The notes: generated by a model from the letters alone, not told the origin. A stretch of DNA of 64,000 bases from Propionivibrio dicarboxylicus (GCA_945902805.1 CAMDMZ010000011.1:46266-110265), one strand, 5' to 3'. Shown: positions 13,930 to 23,115, counted from the stretch's first letter. A program made the numbers and translations.

Positions 13930-15797
13930 TGCAAACCCACGTTCGTTACTTGAGTCATCGCCTGCTAAGGGGCGTGCTGCTCGTCGCGGGTGGGGCGTCG
14001 CTGGTGTTGGGGGTGTTGTTCCTGGGCTTGTACCGGGATCAACTGATCCATGAGCGGGCCGAAGTGTCGATGCAGCTCAACCGCATGCTGCAGGTCACCT
14101 GGGAAAATGCGATGCTAAAGCGCGATGTCGAAGGCTTGCGCGACATTGTTGCCAAGCTCGGTGGCTTGAGCGGCATACGCGATGTGGTGATCCTCTCACC
14201 TGCCGGCGAAGTACGTTTTGCCTCTGACCCGGAGAAGATCGGGCGGCAGCTTGCGGAAATTGCGCAAGCCACAAGCCTCGGAAGCCCCGTGACCCGCTTC
14301 GAGACCTATTCCAGCGGCGGAGAAGTTCTGCGTTCCATCAATCCGGTACCAAACCGGGCGGCCTGCACGCCGTGCCATGGCCCGGTGGAGACAATGCCGA
14401 TCAACGGTGTGCTGGTGGTGGATTACGACGCCGCACCGATTCGCGACAGTGCGTGGCGCAGCGCGATTCTGCTCATGCTCGCCGGCACTGCAGTTATTGC
14501 CCTGACGCTGCTGACTTTGTGGTTCCTGTTACGCCGGCATGTCATCGCCCCTCTGGCGGGTCTTGATGCGGCGACCCGTGCATTGGCGGCGGGCGACTTT
14601 ACGGTGCGGGCCCAAGCGCAGGACAACGACGAGATCGGGCGTGCGGTCCTCAGTTTCAATTCGATGGCACTGCAGTTGTCCAATCAACTGTCGCGGTCCG
14701 AGGCGCAGCAGCAGTTCTTGCAGACACTGCTGGATGGACTTCCCGATGGGGTCCGACTGATCCGCGTTGCAGACAAGCAGGTGGTGCTGGCCAATCACAC
14801 TTTCTGTCAACAGGTTGGCCAGTCGGCCCAGAACATCCTCAAGCGGCCATGCTTCGAGCCCGGCTATGGGCGTACCGAACCTTGTGTGCCGACCTTGGTG
14901 GTCTGTCCGCTCGCGGAGCTGAAAGAGCCGGGAGATAACCTTAAAGCCAGTCACTACCTGAAACGACCGGATGGCAGCGTATTCCATGCGGAGATCCATG
15001 CCGTGCTGGTCGAACTTGATGATGAGCAGGGACGCGAGCGTTACATCGTCGAATCGCTCCGCGATCTGGGTCGAATCTCCCAGATTTCGCATGAACAGCG
15101 TCTCTCCGAGCTCGGATTGCTGGCAGCGGGTATTGCCCATGAAATCCACAACCCGCTCGGTTCGGTTCGTCTCGGTGTACAAGGCCTGGTGCGCGAATTG
15201 CACGCTGGACACATTACTCACGGTCAGATCGTCGACTACATGGAACTGATCGATCAGGAGATCGACAAGTGCATTGCCGTGACCCGGCGTATGCTGCTGC
15301 TTTCGCGCCCTCCCATCAGCAGCCTGCAACTGGTGGTGGTAAATGAGGCCTTGGCCGACACCCTGAAACTGCTGGCGTTCGATGCGCATACGCATGGAAT
15401 CACCCAGCGGCTGGAGTTGCCCGATCAGCCACTGCGCCTGTTGACCGACGAAGCCGATATCCGCATGATTTTCCTCAACCTGATTCAGAATGCCCATCAC
15501 GCGATGACGGAAGGCGGTACGCTCATCGCTCGCCTGTTTGCCGCCGACGGTCATGCGGTAATCGAGATTTCCGATTCCGGTGCGGGGATTCCAACGGACA
15601 TCCTGGCGCGTATTTTCGATCCTTTCTTTAGTCGGCGCGCCGATGGCGTTACCGGTACCGGGTTGGGCCTGACCATCGTCAAAAATTTTGTCGAGCGCAT
15701 GGGCGGCACGGTGAGCGTCGATAGCACCATGGGTCATGGTACGCAGTTTCGCGTTCGGCTACCGCTTGCGGAAACTGCGCTGGAGAGCAAGCGATGA
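13929..15797 (+). CDS. Sensor histidine kinase with a periplasmic c-type haem site
   Basis: 622 residues from ATG 13929 (a TTG lies just upstream). Order: TM helix (about 15-35), periplasmic sensor domain, TM helix (about 175-200), HAMP, PAS-like domain (about 270-385), HisKA with AAGIAHEIHNPLGS, and HATPase with DSGAGIP and GTGLGLTIV. The periplasmic domain contains CTPCHG (C146, C149, H150), so it should carry covalent haem and could sense redox state, NO, CO or O2. Within the PAS-like region several Cys residues (C-x8-EPC, VVCPL) could bind a metal or cluster. It overlaps the NtrC-type regulator gene by 4 nt and most likely controls the upstream molybdoenzyme locus. Confidence 0.88.
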   Translation: MQTHVRYLSHRLLRGVLLVAGGASLVLGVLFLGLYRDQLIHERAEVSMQLNRMLQVTWENAMLKRDVEGLRDIVAKLGGLSGIRDVVILSPAGEVRFASDPEKIGRQLAEIAQATSLGSPVTRFETYSSGGEVLRSINPVPNRAACTPCHGPVETMPINGVLVVDYDAAPIRDSAWRSAILLMLAGTAVIALTLLTLWFLLRRHVIAPLAGLDAATRALAAGDFTVRAQAQDNDEIGRAVLSFNSMALQLSNQLSRSEAQQQFLQTLLDGLPDGVRLIRVADKQVVLANHTFCQQVGQSAQNILKRPCFEPGYGRTEPCVPTLVVCPLAELKEPGDNLKASHYLKRPDGSVFHAEIHAVLVELDDEQGRERYIVESLRDLGRISQISHEQRLSELGLLAAGIAHEIHNPLGSVRLGVQGLVRELHAGHITHGQIVDYMELIDQEIDKCIAVTRRMLLLSRPPISSLQLVVVNEALADTLKLLAFDAHTHGITQRLELPDQPLRLLTDEADIRMIFLNLIQNAHHAMTEGGTLIARLFAADGHAVIEISDSGAGIPTDILARIFDPFFSRRADGVTGTGLGLTIVKNFVERMGGTVSVDSTMGHGTQFRVRLPLAETALESKR

Positions 15798-17131
15798 AGA
15801 AGAAAACCCTGCTCATCGTTGATGATGATGCGGTCTTCAATGGTCTTCTGCGTCGTCAGATCGAATCCATGGGCTTTGCCACACTCGGGGCCGGTTCATG
15901 GAGTGAAGCGCAGCAGCGGTTGAGCGAAATCGAGCCGAACGCCATCATTCTCGACTACCGGCTGCCGGATAGCGATGCCGCACGGGTGCTCGGAGAATTG
16001 CGCAACCAGTATCCGGTGATTGTCCTGACCGGTTACGGCTCGATCCCGAATGCCGTCAGCGCCATCCGCGAGGGCGCGGCTGACTTCCTGACCAAGCCGG
16101 TGAATCTCGATGAACTGGAACTGACCGTGCGGCGGGTACTCGAAACGGCCGAACTTCGGGAGTCGAATCGTTTCTACCGAACCCAACTGGCATCCCACCG
16201 ACCGGGGCCGATGGTGTTCGAAAGCCAGGCAATGCGCAATGTGCAGGAGATGATCGACGCCGTCGGGCCGACCGACACGACGGTCCTAATCCTCGGCGAA
16301 TCCGGTACTGGCAAGGAAATGGTTGCCCAGGCGATTCATGAAAGCAGTTCGCGCGCGCAACGGGAACTGGTACCCATCGACGGCAGCGGTCTGCAGGAAA
16401 GCCTGTTCGAGTCGGAGCTCTTTGGCCACGAACGCGGCGCCTTTACCGGCGCAGACCGGCAAAAAAAGGGCCTGATCGAGGAGGCGGCCGGCAGCACGCT
16501 CTTTCTTGATGAAATCGGTGACATCGGTGCCGCCATTCAAGCCAAGTTGTTGCGTGTGCTCGAGACCAGCAGCTTCCGGCGTCTGGGCGGCAACAAGACG
16601 CTCAGTTCCGACGCCCGTTTTGTCACGGCAACGAATCGCGACATTGAAGCCATGAGCCGTGCCGGTACCTTCCGCAGTGATCTGTACTTTCGGCTCTCGC
16701 GTTTTGTCATCACCATTCCGCCCTTGCGTGAGCGGCGGGAAGACATCGAACCATTGGCGCGGCATTTTCTTGCCCTGTTGACACGAAATGCGCCCACCAG
16801 CATGTCGGCTGAGGCGCTCAAACTCCTCTTGGCCTACGATTGGCCGGGCAATGTGCGCGAACTGAGGAATGCCATCGAGCGTGCCGTCATCCTCGCGCGG
16901 CCAGGGAATCCCGTCCGCATCGAACATCTCTCGTTTATTTCACGCAACCAGGGTGAGGTTGTATTGCGTTTCGGTCAGGATCCGAACCTTGAGCAGATCG
17001 AACGCGAATACCTGCGCCAGGTGATGGCCAAGCATGGTGGAAATCGGCTGAAGACCGCTGCCGTTTTGGGTATCAGCGAACGACACATCTATCGTCTGAT
17101 CGAAAAATACGGGTTTGGCGACAGGGTTTGA
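15794..17131 (+). CDS. NtrC-family sigma-54-dependent response regulator
   Basis: 445 residues. Receiver domain with VDDD and phospho-acceptor Asp in [10 protein letters not shown] (about residue 54). AAA+ domain with Walker A GESGTGKE, the sigma-54 contact loop GAFTGA, and Walker [10 protein letters not shown]-terminal Fis-type helix-turn-helix ([20 protein letters not shown]). It is translationally coupled to the haem sensor kinase. As a true sigma-54 activator it needs -24/-12 promoters; the nearest candidate in the same locus is at 4641, with dyad sites upstream of it. Confidence 0.93.
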   Translation: MKKKTLLIVDDDAVFNGLLRRQIESMGFATLGAGSWSEAQQRLSEIEPNAIILDYRLPDSDAARVLGELRNQYPVIVLTGYGSIPNAVSAIREGAADFLTKPVNLDELELTVRRVLETAELRESNRFYRTQLASHRPGPMVFESQAMRNVQEMIDAVGPTDTTVLILGESGTGKEMVAQAIHESSSRAQRELVPIDGSGLQESLFESELFGHERGAFTGADRQKKGLIEEAAGSTLFLDEIGDIGAAIQAKLLRVLETSSFRRLGGNKTLSSDARFVTATNRDIEAMSRAGTFRSDLYFRLSRFVITIPPLRERREDIEPLARHFLALLTRNAPTSMSAEALKLLLAYDWPGNVRELRNAIERAVILARPGNPVRIEHLSFISRNQGEVVLRFGQDPNLEQIEREYLRQVMAKHGGNRLKTAAVLGISERHIYRLIEKYGFGDRV

Positions 17132-17201
17132 GGAAGCTGGCAACGGCCGTGACCTCTGAAGCCGCAGCCGGCCAGTCAGGACTTTCTTATTGCGATGATG
17201 G

Positions 17202-17226
17202 AAAAGTCGGTGCTGGTGAAACGGCG
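17202..17226 (+). repeat. Dispersed 25-bp repeat, copy 2 (intergenic)
   Basis: AAAAGTCGGTGCTGG head, variable TGAA, tail ACGGCG. It lies 70 bp after the stop of the response regulator. A degenerate partner arm (CCGCTTTTCA, about 17244-17253) could pair with TGAAACGG. The rest of the 270-bp gap (17132-17401) holds nothing else I can name. Confidence 0.85.
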
Positions 17227-17401
17227 CTTGCGACTCGGACCGCTTTTCAATTACAGAGTCCTATCGCAGCGGTGAACGGGAACCGTGGGCGGCGTTCTTT
17301 GGTGGCGCTTTTCTGCGTGTGTGGGCGCGGTGGCCCGTACGGCGAGGATAATGCACGCCTTGTTTGTTCCGAGTCCCTAGCCCCCCAATGCTCAGCCAGC
17401 C

Positions 17402-18178
17402 ATGACCGACGCCAACGTAATTCCACCCGACCGTCTCGCCGCCCGTATTCCGCCGGATATGCAGCGCCACGCGGCACGCATGGCCCAGGATGCGTTCACC
17501 CAGATTTTTCGCCTCACCCTTTCTGGCGATCCCGCCGCCGTCGACCTTGGTGTCGCCAACATGGAGCCGCTTTGCCGCAATTGGGCGCGCGTGGCGACCG
17601 ACGACGAATCGCGCGCGTTGCGCCTGGCGCTTTTGGTGGCAGGTATGGATCAGTGGGGGCTGGCCTACAGCCAGGCTTTTGGTTTGACGGCAATTCCGGG
17701 TCTGACCGCCTTGCTTGGTACCTTGCGCAATAGCCTCGACGTCACGGCCGATGCGCGTTTCCAGCAGCAGTTCGCCGCGATCGAAGCGGCCGAGAGCGAC
17801 GCGGTGGATTTCAAAATGGAATTGCGCCGCAACATTCATCTCGCTTTGTGGCACGCCATGATTGCCTGCGAATCGATGGATGAAGCCGTGCCGATCCAGA
17901 AAACGCTCGGCGCTCTGATGCGTGTGTTGGTAGAGCGCATGCCGCAACTCGGCTGGCGGCTGGTGGCCGATGCTCTGGCCCACATCCAGATTCGTTGCCT
18001 TGCGGACGGTGCTGCGGCGGTTGGCTTGGCGCAGGAAAGCAACGAACAGTTTTTTCAGTCGCTACGCCAGAGTTTGCCGCGCGATCAATCGGAAGCCATC
18101 TTCGCTCACGCCAACCGGGCGACGATTGCCTGGCAGCAAGCGCACAAGACCGGCATAGCCATGGAGTCAGCGGCATGA
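17402..18178 (+). CDS. Conserved-looking protein of unknown function
   Basis: 258 residues, predicted all-helical and soluble, with no signal peptide, membrane helix or Cys cluster. I do not recognise the family. It overlaps the S4-domain gene by ATGA, and that gene in turn overlaps the YlqF GTPase, so the three are probably cotranscribed. That context hints at a link to ribosome or RNA biology, but nothing in the protein itself shows this. Confidence 0.6.
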   Translation: MTDANVIPPDRLAARIPPDMQRHAARMAQDAFTQIFRLTLSGDPAAVDLGVANMEPLCRNWARVATDDESRALRLALLVAGMDQWGLAYSQAFGLTAIPGLTALLGTLRNSLDVTADARFQQQFAAIEAAESDAVDFKMELRRNIHLALWHAMIACESMDEAVPIQKTLGALMRVLVERMPQLGWRLVADALAHIQIRCLADGAAAVGLAQESNEQFFQSLRQSLPRDQSEAIFAHANRATIAWQQAHKTGIAMESAA

Positions 18179-18402
18179 ATAAAATTGAATTTGCGGTACG
18201 TGAGGATTTCGTCGAACTATGTCAGTTGCTCAAACTGACCGGCCTCGCCAACAGTGGCGGCCAAGGCCAGTTGATGGTGGCCGACGGCATGGTTCGCGTC
18301 GATGGCAAGCGCGAGCAACGCAAGCGCGCCAAGATTCGGCCGGGGCAGGTGGTCGAATGTTTCGATGCGCGCATCGTGATTACCGGACCGGAGCCCCTCT
18401 GA
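18175..18402 (+). CDS. Small S4-domain RNA-binding protein (YbcJ-like)
   Basis: 75 residues making one S4 RNA-binding domain: FVELCQLLKLTGLANSGGQ, then MVADGMVRVDG and the basic KREQRKRAKIRPGQVV. It matches the short YbcJ family. It overlaps its neighbours by 4 nt upstream and 3 nt downstream (TGATG). A role in RNA or ribosome binding follows from the family; its target is unknown. Confidence 0.85.
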   Translation: MNKIEFAVREDFVELCQLLKLTGLANSGGQGQLMVADGMVRVDGKREQRKRAKIRPGQVVECFDARIVITGPEPL

Positions 18403-19316
18403 TGGCCATCAATTGGTTCCCCGGCCACATGACCTCGGCGCGCCGCAAGGCCGCCGAGACCATGGCCAAGATCGACGTCGTGATCGAGGTTGTCGATGCC
18501 CGCCTGCCCGAGGCCAGCAGCAATCCGATGATCCGCGATTTGCGACTGCATCGGCAGCGCCCATGCCTCAAGGTGCTGAATAAATCGGACCTCGCCGACC
18601 CTGCCGCCACCCAAGCCTGGATCGAGTACTACAACCGGCAGCCGGGCGTGAAGGCGGTGGCCATTTCCAGCAAGAAGGCGGGTGACGTGGCGCGGATTCC
18701 GGCGTCTTGCCAAACCCTGGCACCGCATCGCAAAGACAATCTGAAACCGCTGCGGATGATGATCATGGGCATTCCCAACGTCGGCAAATCGACGCTGATG
18801 AATGCCTTGCTCAAGCGCAAAGTGGCGGCCGTCGGTGACGAGCCGGCAGTGACCAAGAGCCAGCAGACGCTTGATCTCAGCACGCGTCAGACGCTGACCG
18901 ACACGCCTGGCCTGATGTGGCCGAAGATCGCCCACGACAGCGACGGCTTCATGCTCGCCGCCAGTCACGCCATCGGTGTCAATGCCGTGATCGAAGATAC
19001 CGTCGCGATCTTCCTGGCCGACCTTATGCTTGAACGCTATCCGGCTATGCTCACGGCGCGCTATGGCGTCAACACTGGCGGTATGGATGGCGTTGGCGTG
19101 GTCGAGGCGATTGCCAGGAAGCGCGGCTGCATGCTCAAGGGGAAACATGCGGGCGAGTTGGATATGGAGAAGGCGGCCATCATTCTGCTCAACGAGTATC
19201 GCGACGGCACATTGGGGCGGATCAGCCTCGAAACGCCGCAGAGTCGCGCGGCCATGCTGGCGGCGGCGAGTTTGCCGGTGGTAGCGGCCGGGGAAGAGGG
19301 TGACGACGATGAGTGA
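18402..19316 (+). CDS. ylqF: Ribosome biogenesis GTPase, YlqF/RbgA family
   Basis: 304 residues. The G-motifs are circularly permuted as expected: G4 (LNKSDLAD) precedes G1 (GIPNVGKSTL) and G3 (DTPG). The N-terminus INWFPGHM is a family signature. In Bacillus, RbgA acts in late assembly of the large ribosomal subunit. The start at 18402 overlaps the S4 gene stop. Slightly degraded linkers, no missing catalytic motif. Confidence 0.92.
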   Translation: MAINWFPGHMTSARRKAAETMAKIDVVIEVVDARLPEASSNPMIRDLRLHRQRPCLKVLNKSDLADPAATQAWIEYYNRQPGVKAVAISSKKAGDVARIPASCQTLAPHRKDNLKPLRMMIMGIPNVGKSTLMNALLKRKVAAVGDEPAVTKSQQTLDLSTRQTLTDTPGLMWPKIAHDSDGFMLAASHAIGVNAVIEDTVAIFLADLMLERYPAMLTARYGVNTGGMDGVGVVEAIARKRGCMLKGKHAGELDMEKAAIILLNEYRDGTLGRISLETPQSRAAMLAAASLPVVAAGEEGDDDE

Positions 19317-19896
19317 TGCGATTTCTCGCCCGGTCGCGATGCCGTACGCTGATCAGGCGGCGGCAGGCGAGGTGATCGCCGCAACGCAGACCTGGCTGGA
19401 GCGCGCGGTTATCGGCCTTAACCTGTGCCCGTTCGCCAAGGCCGTGCATGTCAAAAAACAGATTCGCTATGCGCTGACGGCGGCGCAGACGCCCGACGAA
19501 TTGCTCGTCGAACTCGAACGGGAATTGCAGCACCTGGGCCAGTCCGATCCGGCGGAGCTGGATACCACGCTACTGATTCATCCGCAGGCGATGGTCGATT
19601 TTCTCGACTTCCATTTCTTCCTTGCGGAAGCCGATGCCGCCGTTCGGCGCCTCGAACTCGACGGCATTCTGCAGATTGCCAGCCTGCATCCGGCCTACGA
19701 GTTCGCTGGCAGCAGCCCGGATGATGTGGAAAACTTCACCAATCGTTCACCGTATCCAACGCTGCATTTGCTGCGCGAATCGAGCATCGATCGTGCGGTC
19801 GCCGCCTTCCCCGATGCTGCTGATATCTTTGAACGCAACATCGACACGATGAATCGACTGGGTCACGAGGGGTGGCGGAAACTCTGGCTGGACTGA
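19309..19896 (+). CDS. DUF1415-family protein
   Basis: 195 residues from ATG 19309, which is 8 nt after GGAAGAGGG; a GTG at 19300 is the alternative. It has the DUF1415 signature TWLERAVIGLNLCPFAKAV near the N-terminus and HPAYEFAG and NRSPYPTLHLLRE in the second half. Function is unknown in all members I know of. It overlaps the GTPase gene end by 8 nt. Confidence 0.85.
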   Translation: MSDAISRPVAMPYADQAAAGEVIAATQTWLERAVIGLNLCPFAKAVHVKKQIRYALTAAQTPDELLVELERELQHLGQSDPAELDTTLLIHPQAMVDFLDFHFFLAEADAAVRRLELDGILQIASLHPAYEFAGSSPDDVENFTNRSPYPTLHLLRESSIDRAVAAFPDAADIFERNIDTMNRLGHEGWRKLWLD

Positions 19897-19924
19897 GCCG
19901 TGGGGGGGGGGCAGTGCCCGCATA

Positions 19925-19949
19925 AAAAGTCGGTCCTGGCGAGACGGCG
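19925..19949 (+). repeat. Dispersed 25-bp repeat, copy 3 (intergenic)
   Basis: Head AAAAGTCGGTCCTGG (one change), variable CGAG, tail ACGGCG. It lies 28 bp after the DUF1415 stop, between convergent genes, next to a run of nine G. Confidence 0.8.
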
Positions 19950-19968
19950 CAAGATCGCATCGAGCTGG

Positions 19969-20361
19969 CTATCCCGGCGTTGTCAGCGTGCGTTTGGCGG
20001 CCTTGGTGATGAGACGACTCACCACGTCGACGCGACTTTCCTTGAAGTGACTGGCTAACGCATCGAGTGCGATTGCGATTTCAGGCGGGAGCATCATCTC
20101 GATCCGTTTTGCCCCGGTCGCCTGACGCTTCTTGCGACTTTCCGCAGCGCGCGCCGAAGGTTCAAGCGCGTTCTTTTTACGTGGCCGACCGCGACGCGAA
20201 AGCCCCGGTAGGTAGGCCTGGCCTTTGACGGTGACTGACTTTGGTTTGCTGGTCCGCGTTGTTTTGGGCGCGGTTGGCTTCGTGTCAATGAGAGATTGAT
20301 CATTAAGCACATCCGGCATCGGAAAAAGATCTGAGATGGCTTTTTGAGGTTTTGGCAACAT
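19969..20361 (-). CDS. Small basic DNA-binding protein, ribbon-helix-helix-like
   Basis: 130 residues from ATG 20361. A longer frame to 20463 would run through a 22-bp palindrome that looks like an operator, so the shorter form is preferred. The middle is very basic (RRGRPRKKN, then ESRKKRQATGAKRIEM). The C-terminal 45 residues (MMLPPEIAIALDALASHFK, then SRVDVVSRLITKA) look like a short strand followed by two helices, as in ribbon-helix-helix regulators of replication or plasmid stability. The protein has no clear named homologue in my memory. Confidence 0.6.
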   Translation of the reverse strand: MLPKPQKAISDLFPMPDVLNDQSLIDTKPTAPKTTRTSKPKSVTVKGQAYLPGLSRRGRPRKKNALEPSARAAESRKKRQATGAKRIEMMLPPEIAIALDALASHFKESRVDVVSRLITKAAKRTLTTPG

Positions 20362-20391
20362 AGAGATTTCTGCGAACGCCGAGTGTTTGTT

Positions 20392-20413
20392 TAAAAGAAA
20401 CCGGTTTCTTTTA
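20392..20413. promoter_or_regulatory. Perfect 22-bp palindrome, candidate autoregulatory operator
   Basis: TAAAAGAAACC and GGTTTCTTTTA form a perfect 22-bp dyad centred on CCGG. It lies 31 bp upstream of the small DNA-binding gene (minus strand) and 90 bp upstream of leuE. TATTATATG next to it could be a -10 region. Confidence 0.6.
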
Positions 20414-20502
20414 TTATATGTCGAAAATTTCCGGCAGCCTTTGTGCCTCAAAATGCAGCACAATATTGATCTGACAATTTACCAAAACCTTAGCGGACTA
20501 AC

Positions 20503-21165
20503 ATGGATTACGGCATCACTGACTTAAGCACATTCATTCTCGGCACGATTTTCATCGTCCTGTTGCCCGGCCCGAATTCCTTGTACGTCATGGCGGTAGC
20601 CTCGCGCTGGGGTGTGGCAGCGGGGTATCGCGGCGCATTTGGCATCTTTCTAGGGGATTTCATTCTCATGGTGCTGTCGGCATCGGGTGCGGCCTCGTTA
20701 TTGAAAACTACGCCACCGCTGTTCATGGCGATCAAGTATGCCGGGGCGGCGTATCTGGCCTGGCTCGGGATTGCGCTCCTGCGTTCCGCGTTCGATTCAT
20801 GGCGCGGCAAAGTTTCAGAACGCGTATCCGAAAACGCGACGCCGGCGCGGATTGACGATAGCCGCCCGTTCCGAACGGCGTTGCTGATCAGTTTGATGAA
20901 CCCGAAGGCGATTTTGTTCTTCGTTTCCTTCTTCATTCAATTTGTGGCACCCGGCTATGCTTATCCGGAGCTTTCATTTCTGATTCTTGGCGTGATCGTT
21001 CAGATTTGCAGCGCCGTGTATTTGTCGATCCTGATATTTGGTGGCGTTCATCTAGCGCGACAGTTCCGTCGTCATCGGCGTCTTTCTGCCACGGCCACCG
21101 GAAGTGTCGGTGCGCTCTTCATTGGCTTTGGTGCCAAACTTGTCGGCGCCAGTTTGAACGGCTGA
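20503..21165 (+). CDS. leuE: LysE/RhtB-family amino-acid exporter, LeuE-like
   Basis: 220 residues with about six membrane helices. The N-terminal TIFIVLLPGPNSLYVMAVAS is the LysE/RhtB family signature and VAAGYRGAFGIFLGDFILM fits the LeuE subgroup (leucine export in E. coli). Substrate by family only. Monocistronic, divergent from the small DNA-binding gene across the palindrome. Confidence 0.85.
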   Translation: MDYGITDLSTFILGTIFIVLLPGPNSLYVMAVASRWGVAAGYRGAFGIFLGDFILMVLSASGAASLLKTTPPLFMAIKYAGAAYLAWLGIALLRSAFDSWRGKVSERVSENATPARIDDSRPFRTALLISLMNPKAILFFVSFFIQFVAPGYAYPELSFLILGVIVQICSAVYLSILIFGGVHLARQFRRHRRLSATATGSVGALFIGFGAKLVGASLNG

Positions 21166-21251
21166 TGGGTGGATGCGGCGCCGCCATAGTGATCGTTGGT
21201 GATCATTGCCGATCGGTTCGTACCGGAATCAATGGACTGTAGAATCAGGCT

Positions 21252-21914
21252 GTGCTTTCCCGCCTAGAACTCCTCGTCGATCTGCTCCATTCTGCCGCTG
21301 AAGCGTCACTAGCCACGCTTTCAGTCGCCGTGCCGGGCTACCCGTTCGCCAGCATGGTGCCGTTTGTGACTGACGAACATCACTGTCCGCTTTTCCTGAT
21401 TTCATCACTCGCCGAACATACGAAGAACCTACTTGCGAACCAGAAGGCCAGCTTGTTGATCGCAAGATCGCTGGGTGATGGTGAAATGGCCCGCGTTTCG
21501 CTCGTCGGCGACATCAAGCCGATAGCTCCCGCGCCGCTGCTGGTGGCGCGCTATCTGCGATATCACCCGGCGGCCGAACGATTCTTGCAACTGGGCGATT
21601 TTCACTTTCACCGTTTTGTGCCGGTGCGGGTTCTAACTGTGGGTGGCTTTGCCAAGGCCAACTGGTTGGATGGTCAGCGACTGTTTGACGCGCCGTTCTT
21701 TGCGCTGGAAAGTGAAGCCAAGGAAATTCAACAGAGTGAGGGCCTGTTACCGCCAGGAATCACGCTACTCGGCATTGACAGCTATGGAGCGGATTTGCAG
21801 ACGGCGACGGGCCGGCAACGTATTCGGTTTGGCGCCGGGCCCGTGCTTGGAGAAGCCTCCATGCCAAGCTTAATGCGCGAACTCGAAGCCTTTAGCCAGA
21901 GGGAAAAGTCATGA
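21252..21914 (+). CDS. HugZ-like haem-utilisation / pyridoxamine-oxidase-fold protein
   Basis: 220 residues, GTG start. An N-terminal split-barrel FMN-binding-like domain (ATLSVAVPGYPFASMVPFV, HTKNLLANQKASLL) is followed by a short DUF2470-like C-terminal domain (MPSLMRELEAFSQ region). This is the HugZ organisation, known for haem degradation or haem use; FFALESEAKEI is the linker. Its stop overlaps the next gene by 4 nt and hemG follows, consistent with a haem theme. Confidence 0.75.
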   Translation: MLSRLELLVDLLHSAAEASLATLSVAVPGYPFASMVPFVTDEHHCPLFLISSLAEHTKNLLANQKASLLIARSLGDGEMARVSLVGDIKPIAPAPLLVARYLRYHPAAERFLQLGDFHFHRFVPVRVLTVGGFAKANWLDGQRLFDAPFFALESEAKEIQQSEGLLPPGITLLGIDSYGADLQTATGRQRIRFGAGPVLGEASMPSLMRELEAFSQREKS

Positions 21915-22585
21915 CAAAGGATCACATCAAACTTATCGCCATTGCTGCTGGCGCCTTAGTGCTGGTGCTGGTTGTTGCGGGGATCGGTTATTTCAAGGTG
22001 TCGAAAGCGTCCGGGCATGCGCTTGAACTCGAAGAACAACTCGCTAGCACCAAGGACGAACTTGGCGCCTTCCGCAAGTACATCGATTACTTGCCGCAAG
22101 CCAAGCAGTCCTTGACGGAGGCATCGGCAAAACTGAGCACTGCCGTCGAAGAGGAGGTGACCTGGATTGAGCGTGGCGAGCGTGGCGTCAGTCCCTTCAA
22201 GATAGAAGGTACGGCGATCCTGAAGTTGTCCGTGGGATACACCTTTGGTTTTGATCTGGCCGCTGACAAGTTTGATCTCGTCGTGGCCGACAAAGGTATT
22301 CAGATCAAACTCGGGCAAACCCAGCTTATTGGCGCACCTGAGGTGACGGTGCTATCCGCCGAGTACCCGCCGAAGGTGCTGGCGGTGGCCGACGAGGCCG
22401 CGACGCAGGAAATTCTGCAGAAAGTCGTTCCCGCACTCCAGGAAAAGGGCAAGGTGCTCGCGCGTAACGAGGCTGCTCGCATCATCGTTGAAAAGAAACT
22501 GATCGAGCACCTCCGTGCTTTCTTTCAGCAACAGAAAGACGTCAAGCTCATTCCTGATATCGCGGTAGTGAATAACAAGTCATAG
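21911..22585 (+). CDS. Membrane-anchored DUF4230-like protein, paralogue A
   Basis: 224 residues: one N-terminal TM helix (LIAIAAGALVLVLVVAGIGY), a short coiled coil, then a domain with the pattern EEVTWIERGERG, ILKLSVGYTFGFDLA and VVADKGIQIKLGQ. This resembles DUF4230, whose function is not known. A clear paralogue is at 58499: both have KYxDY, EExxWxE and YxFGFDL in the same order. It is coupled to the HugZ-like gene and 2 nt from hemG. Confidence 0.7.
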   Translation: MTKDHIKLIAIAAGALVLVLVVAGIGYFKVSKASGHALELEEQLASTKDELGAFRKYIDYLPQAKQSLTEASAKLSTAVEEEVTWIERGERGVSPFKIEGTAILKLSVGYTFGFDLAADKFDLVVADKGIQIKLGQTQLIGAPEVTVLSAEYPPKVLAVADEAATQEILQKVVPALQEKGKVLARNEAARIIVEKKLIEHLRAFFQQQKDVKLIPDIAVVNNKS

Positions 22586-22587
22586 TC

Positions 22588-23115
22588 ATGGCGAACATTC
22601 TGATCGTGTATTCCACGACGGACGGTCATACCCTCCGCATTTGCAATTTTCTTCAGCGGGTTATCGAATCGAATGCCCATCGGGTGTCGCTGGTCTCGGT
22701 TGCCGATCCTCTTCCGGGCGATTTGCAGCGTTTCGACACGATCGTGGTGGGCGCCAGCATTCGTTATGGCAAGCACAGTCGGCAAATCTACGACTTCATC
22801 AAGAACCATCGGGATTTGCTGGAAAGCAAGGCGAACGCCTTTTTCTCGGTCAATATTGTTGCTCGCAAGCCTGAGAAGAATCAGCCGGAAACTAGTCCTT
22901 ACCTGATGCGGTTTCTCAAGCAGATTGCCTGGCGTCCGCAACTACTTGGCGTTTTTGCCGGCAAGTTGGACTATCCGAGTTATGGTTTCTTTGACCGTGA
23001 AATGATCCGCTTCATTATGTGGATGACGAAAGGGCCAACCGATCCTGCTACCGTGATCGAATTCACCGACTGGCAGAGCGTTGAGGCTTTCGGTCAACGT
23101 GTCAGCAAACTGTAA
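22588..23115 (+). CDS. hemG: Menaquinone-dependent protoporphyrinogen oxidase, HemG type
   Basis: 175 residues with a flavodoxin-like fold: ILIVYSTTDGHT is the FMN phosphate loop, VVGASIRYGKHS the second FMN loop, followed by the long HemG-specific insert (FSVNIVARKPEKN) and the FAGKLDYPSYGFFDREMIR block. HemG oxidises protoporphyrinogen IX to protoporphyrin IX using the quinone pool, so it needs respiration. This suits an organism rich in cytochromes. Confidence 0.9.
   Translation: MANILIVYSTTDGHTLRICNFLQRVIESNAHRVSLVSVADPLPGDLQRFDTIVVGASIRYGKHSRQIYDFIKNHRDLLESKANAFFSVNIVARKPEKNQPETSPYLMRFLKQIAWRPQLLGVFAGKLDYPSYGFFDREMIRFIMWMTKGPTDPATVIEFTDWQSVEAFGQRVSKL

Noticed and set aside
17128..17733. 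201-residue frame from the response-regulator end
   Set aside because: Overlaps the better supported gene at 17402, is Arg/Ser-rich and spans repeat copy 2.
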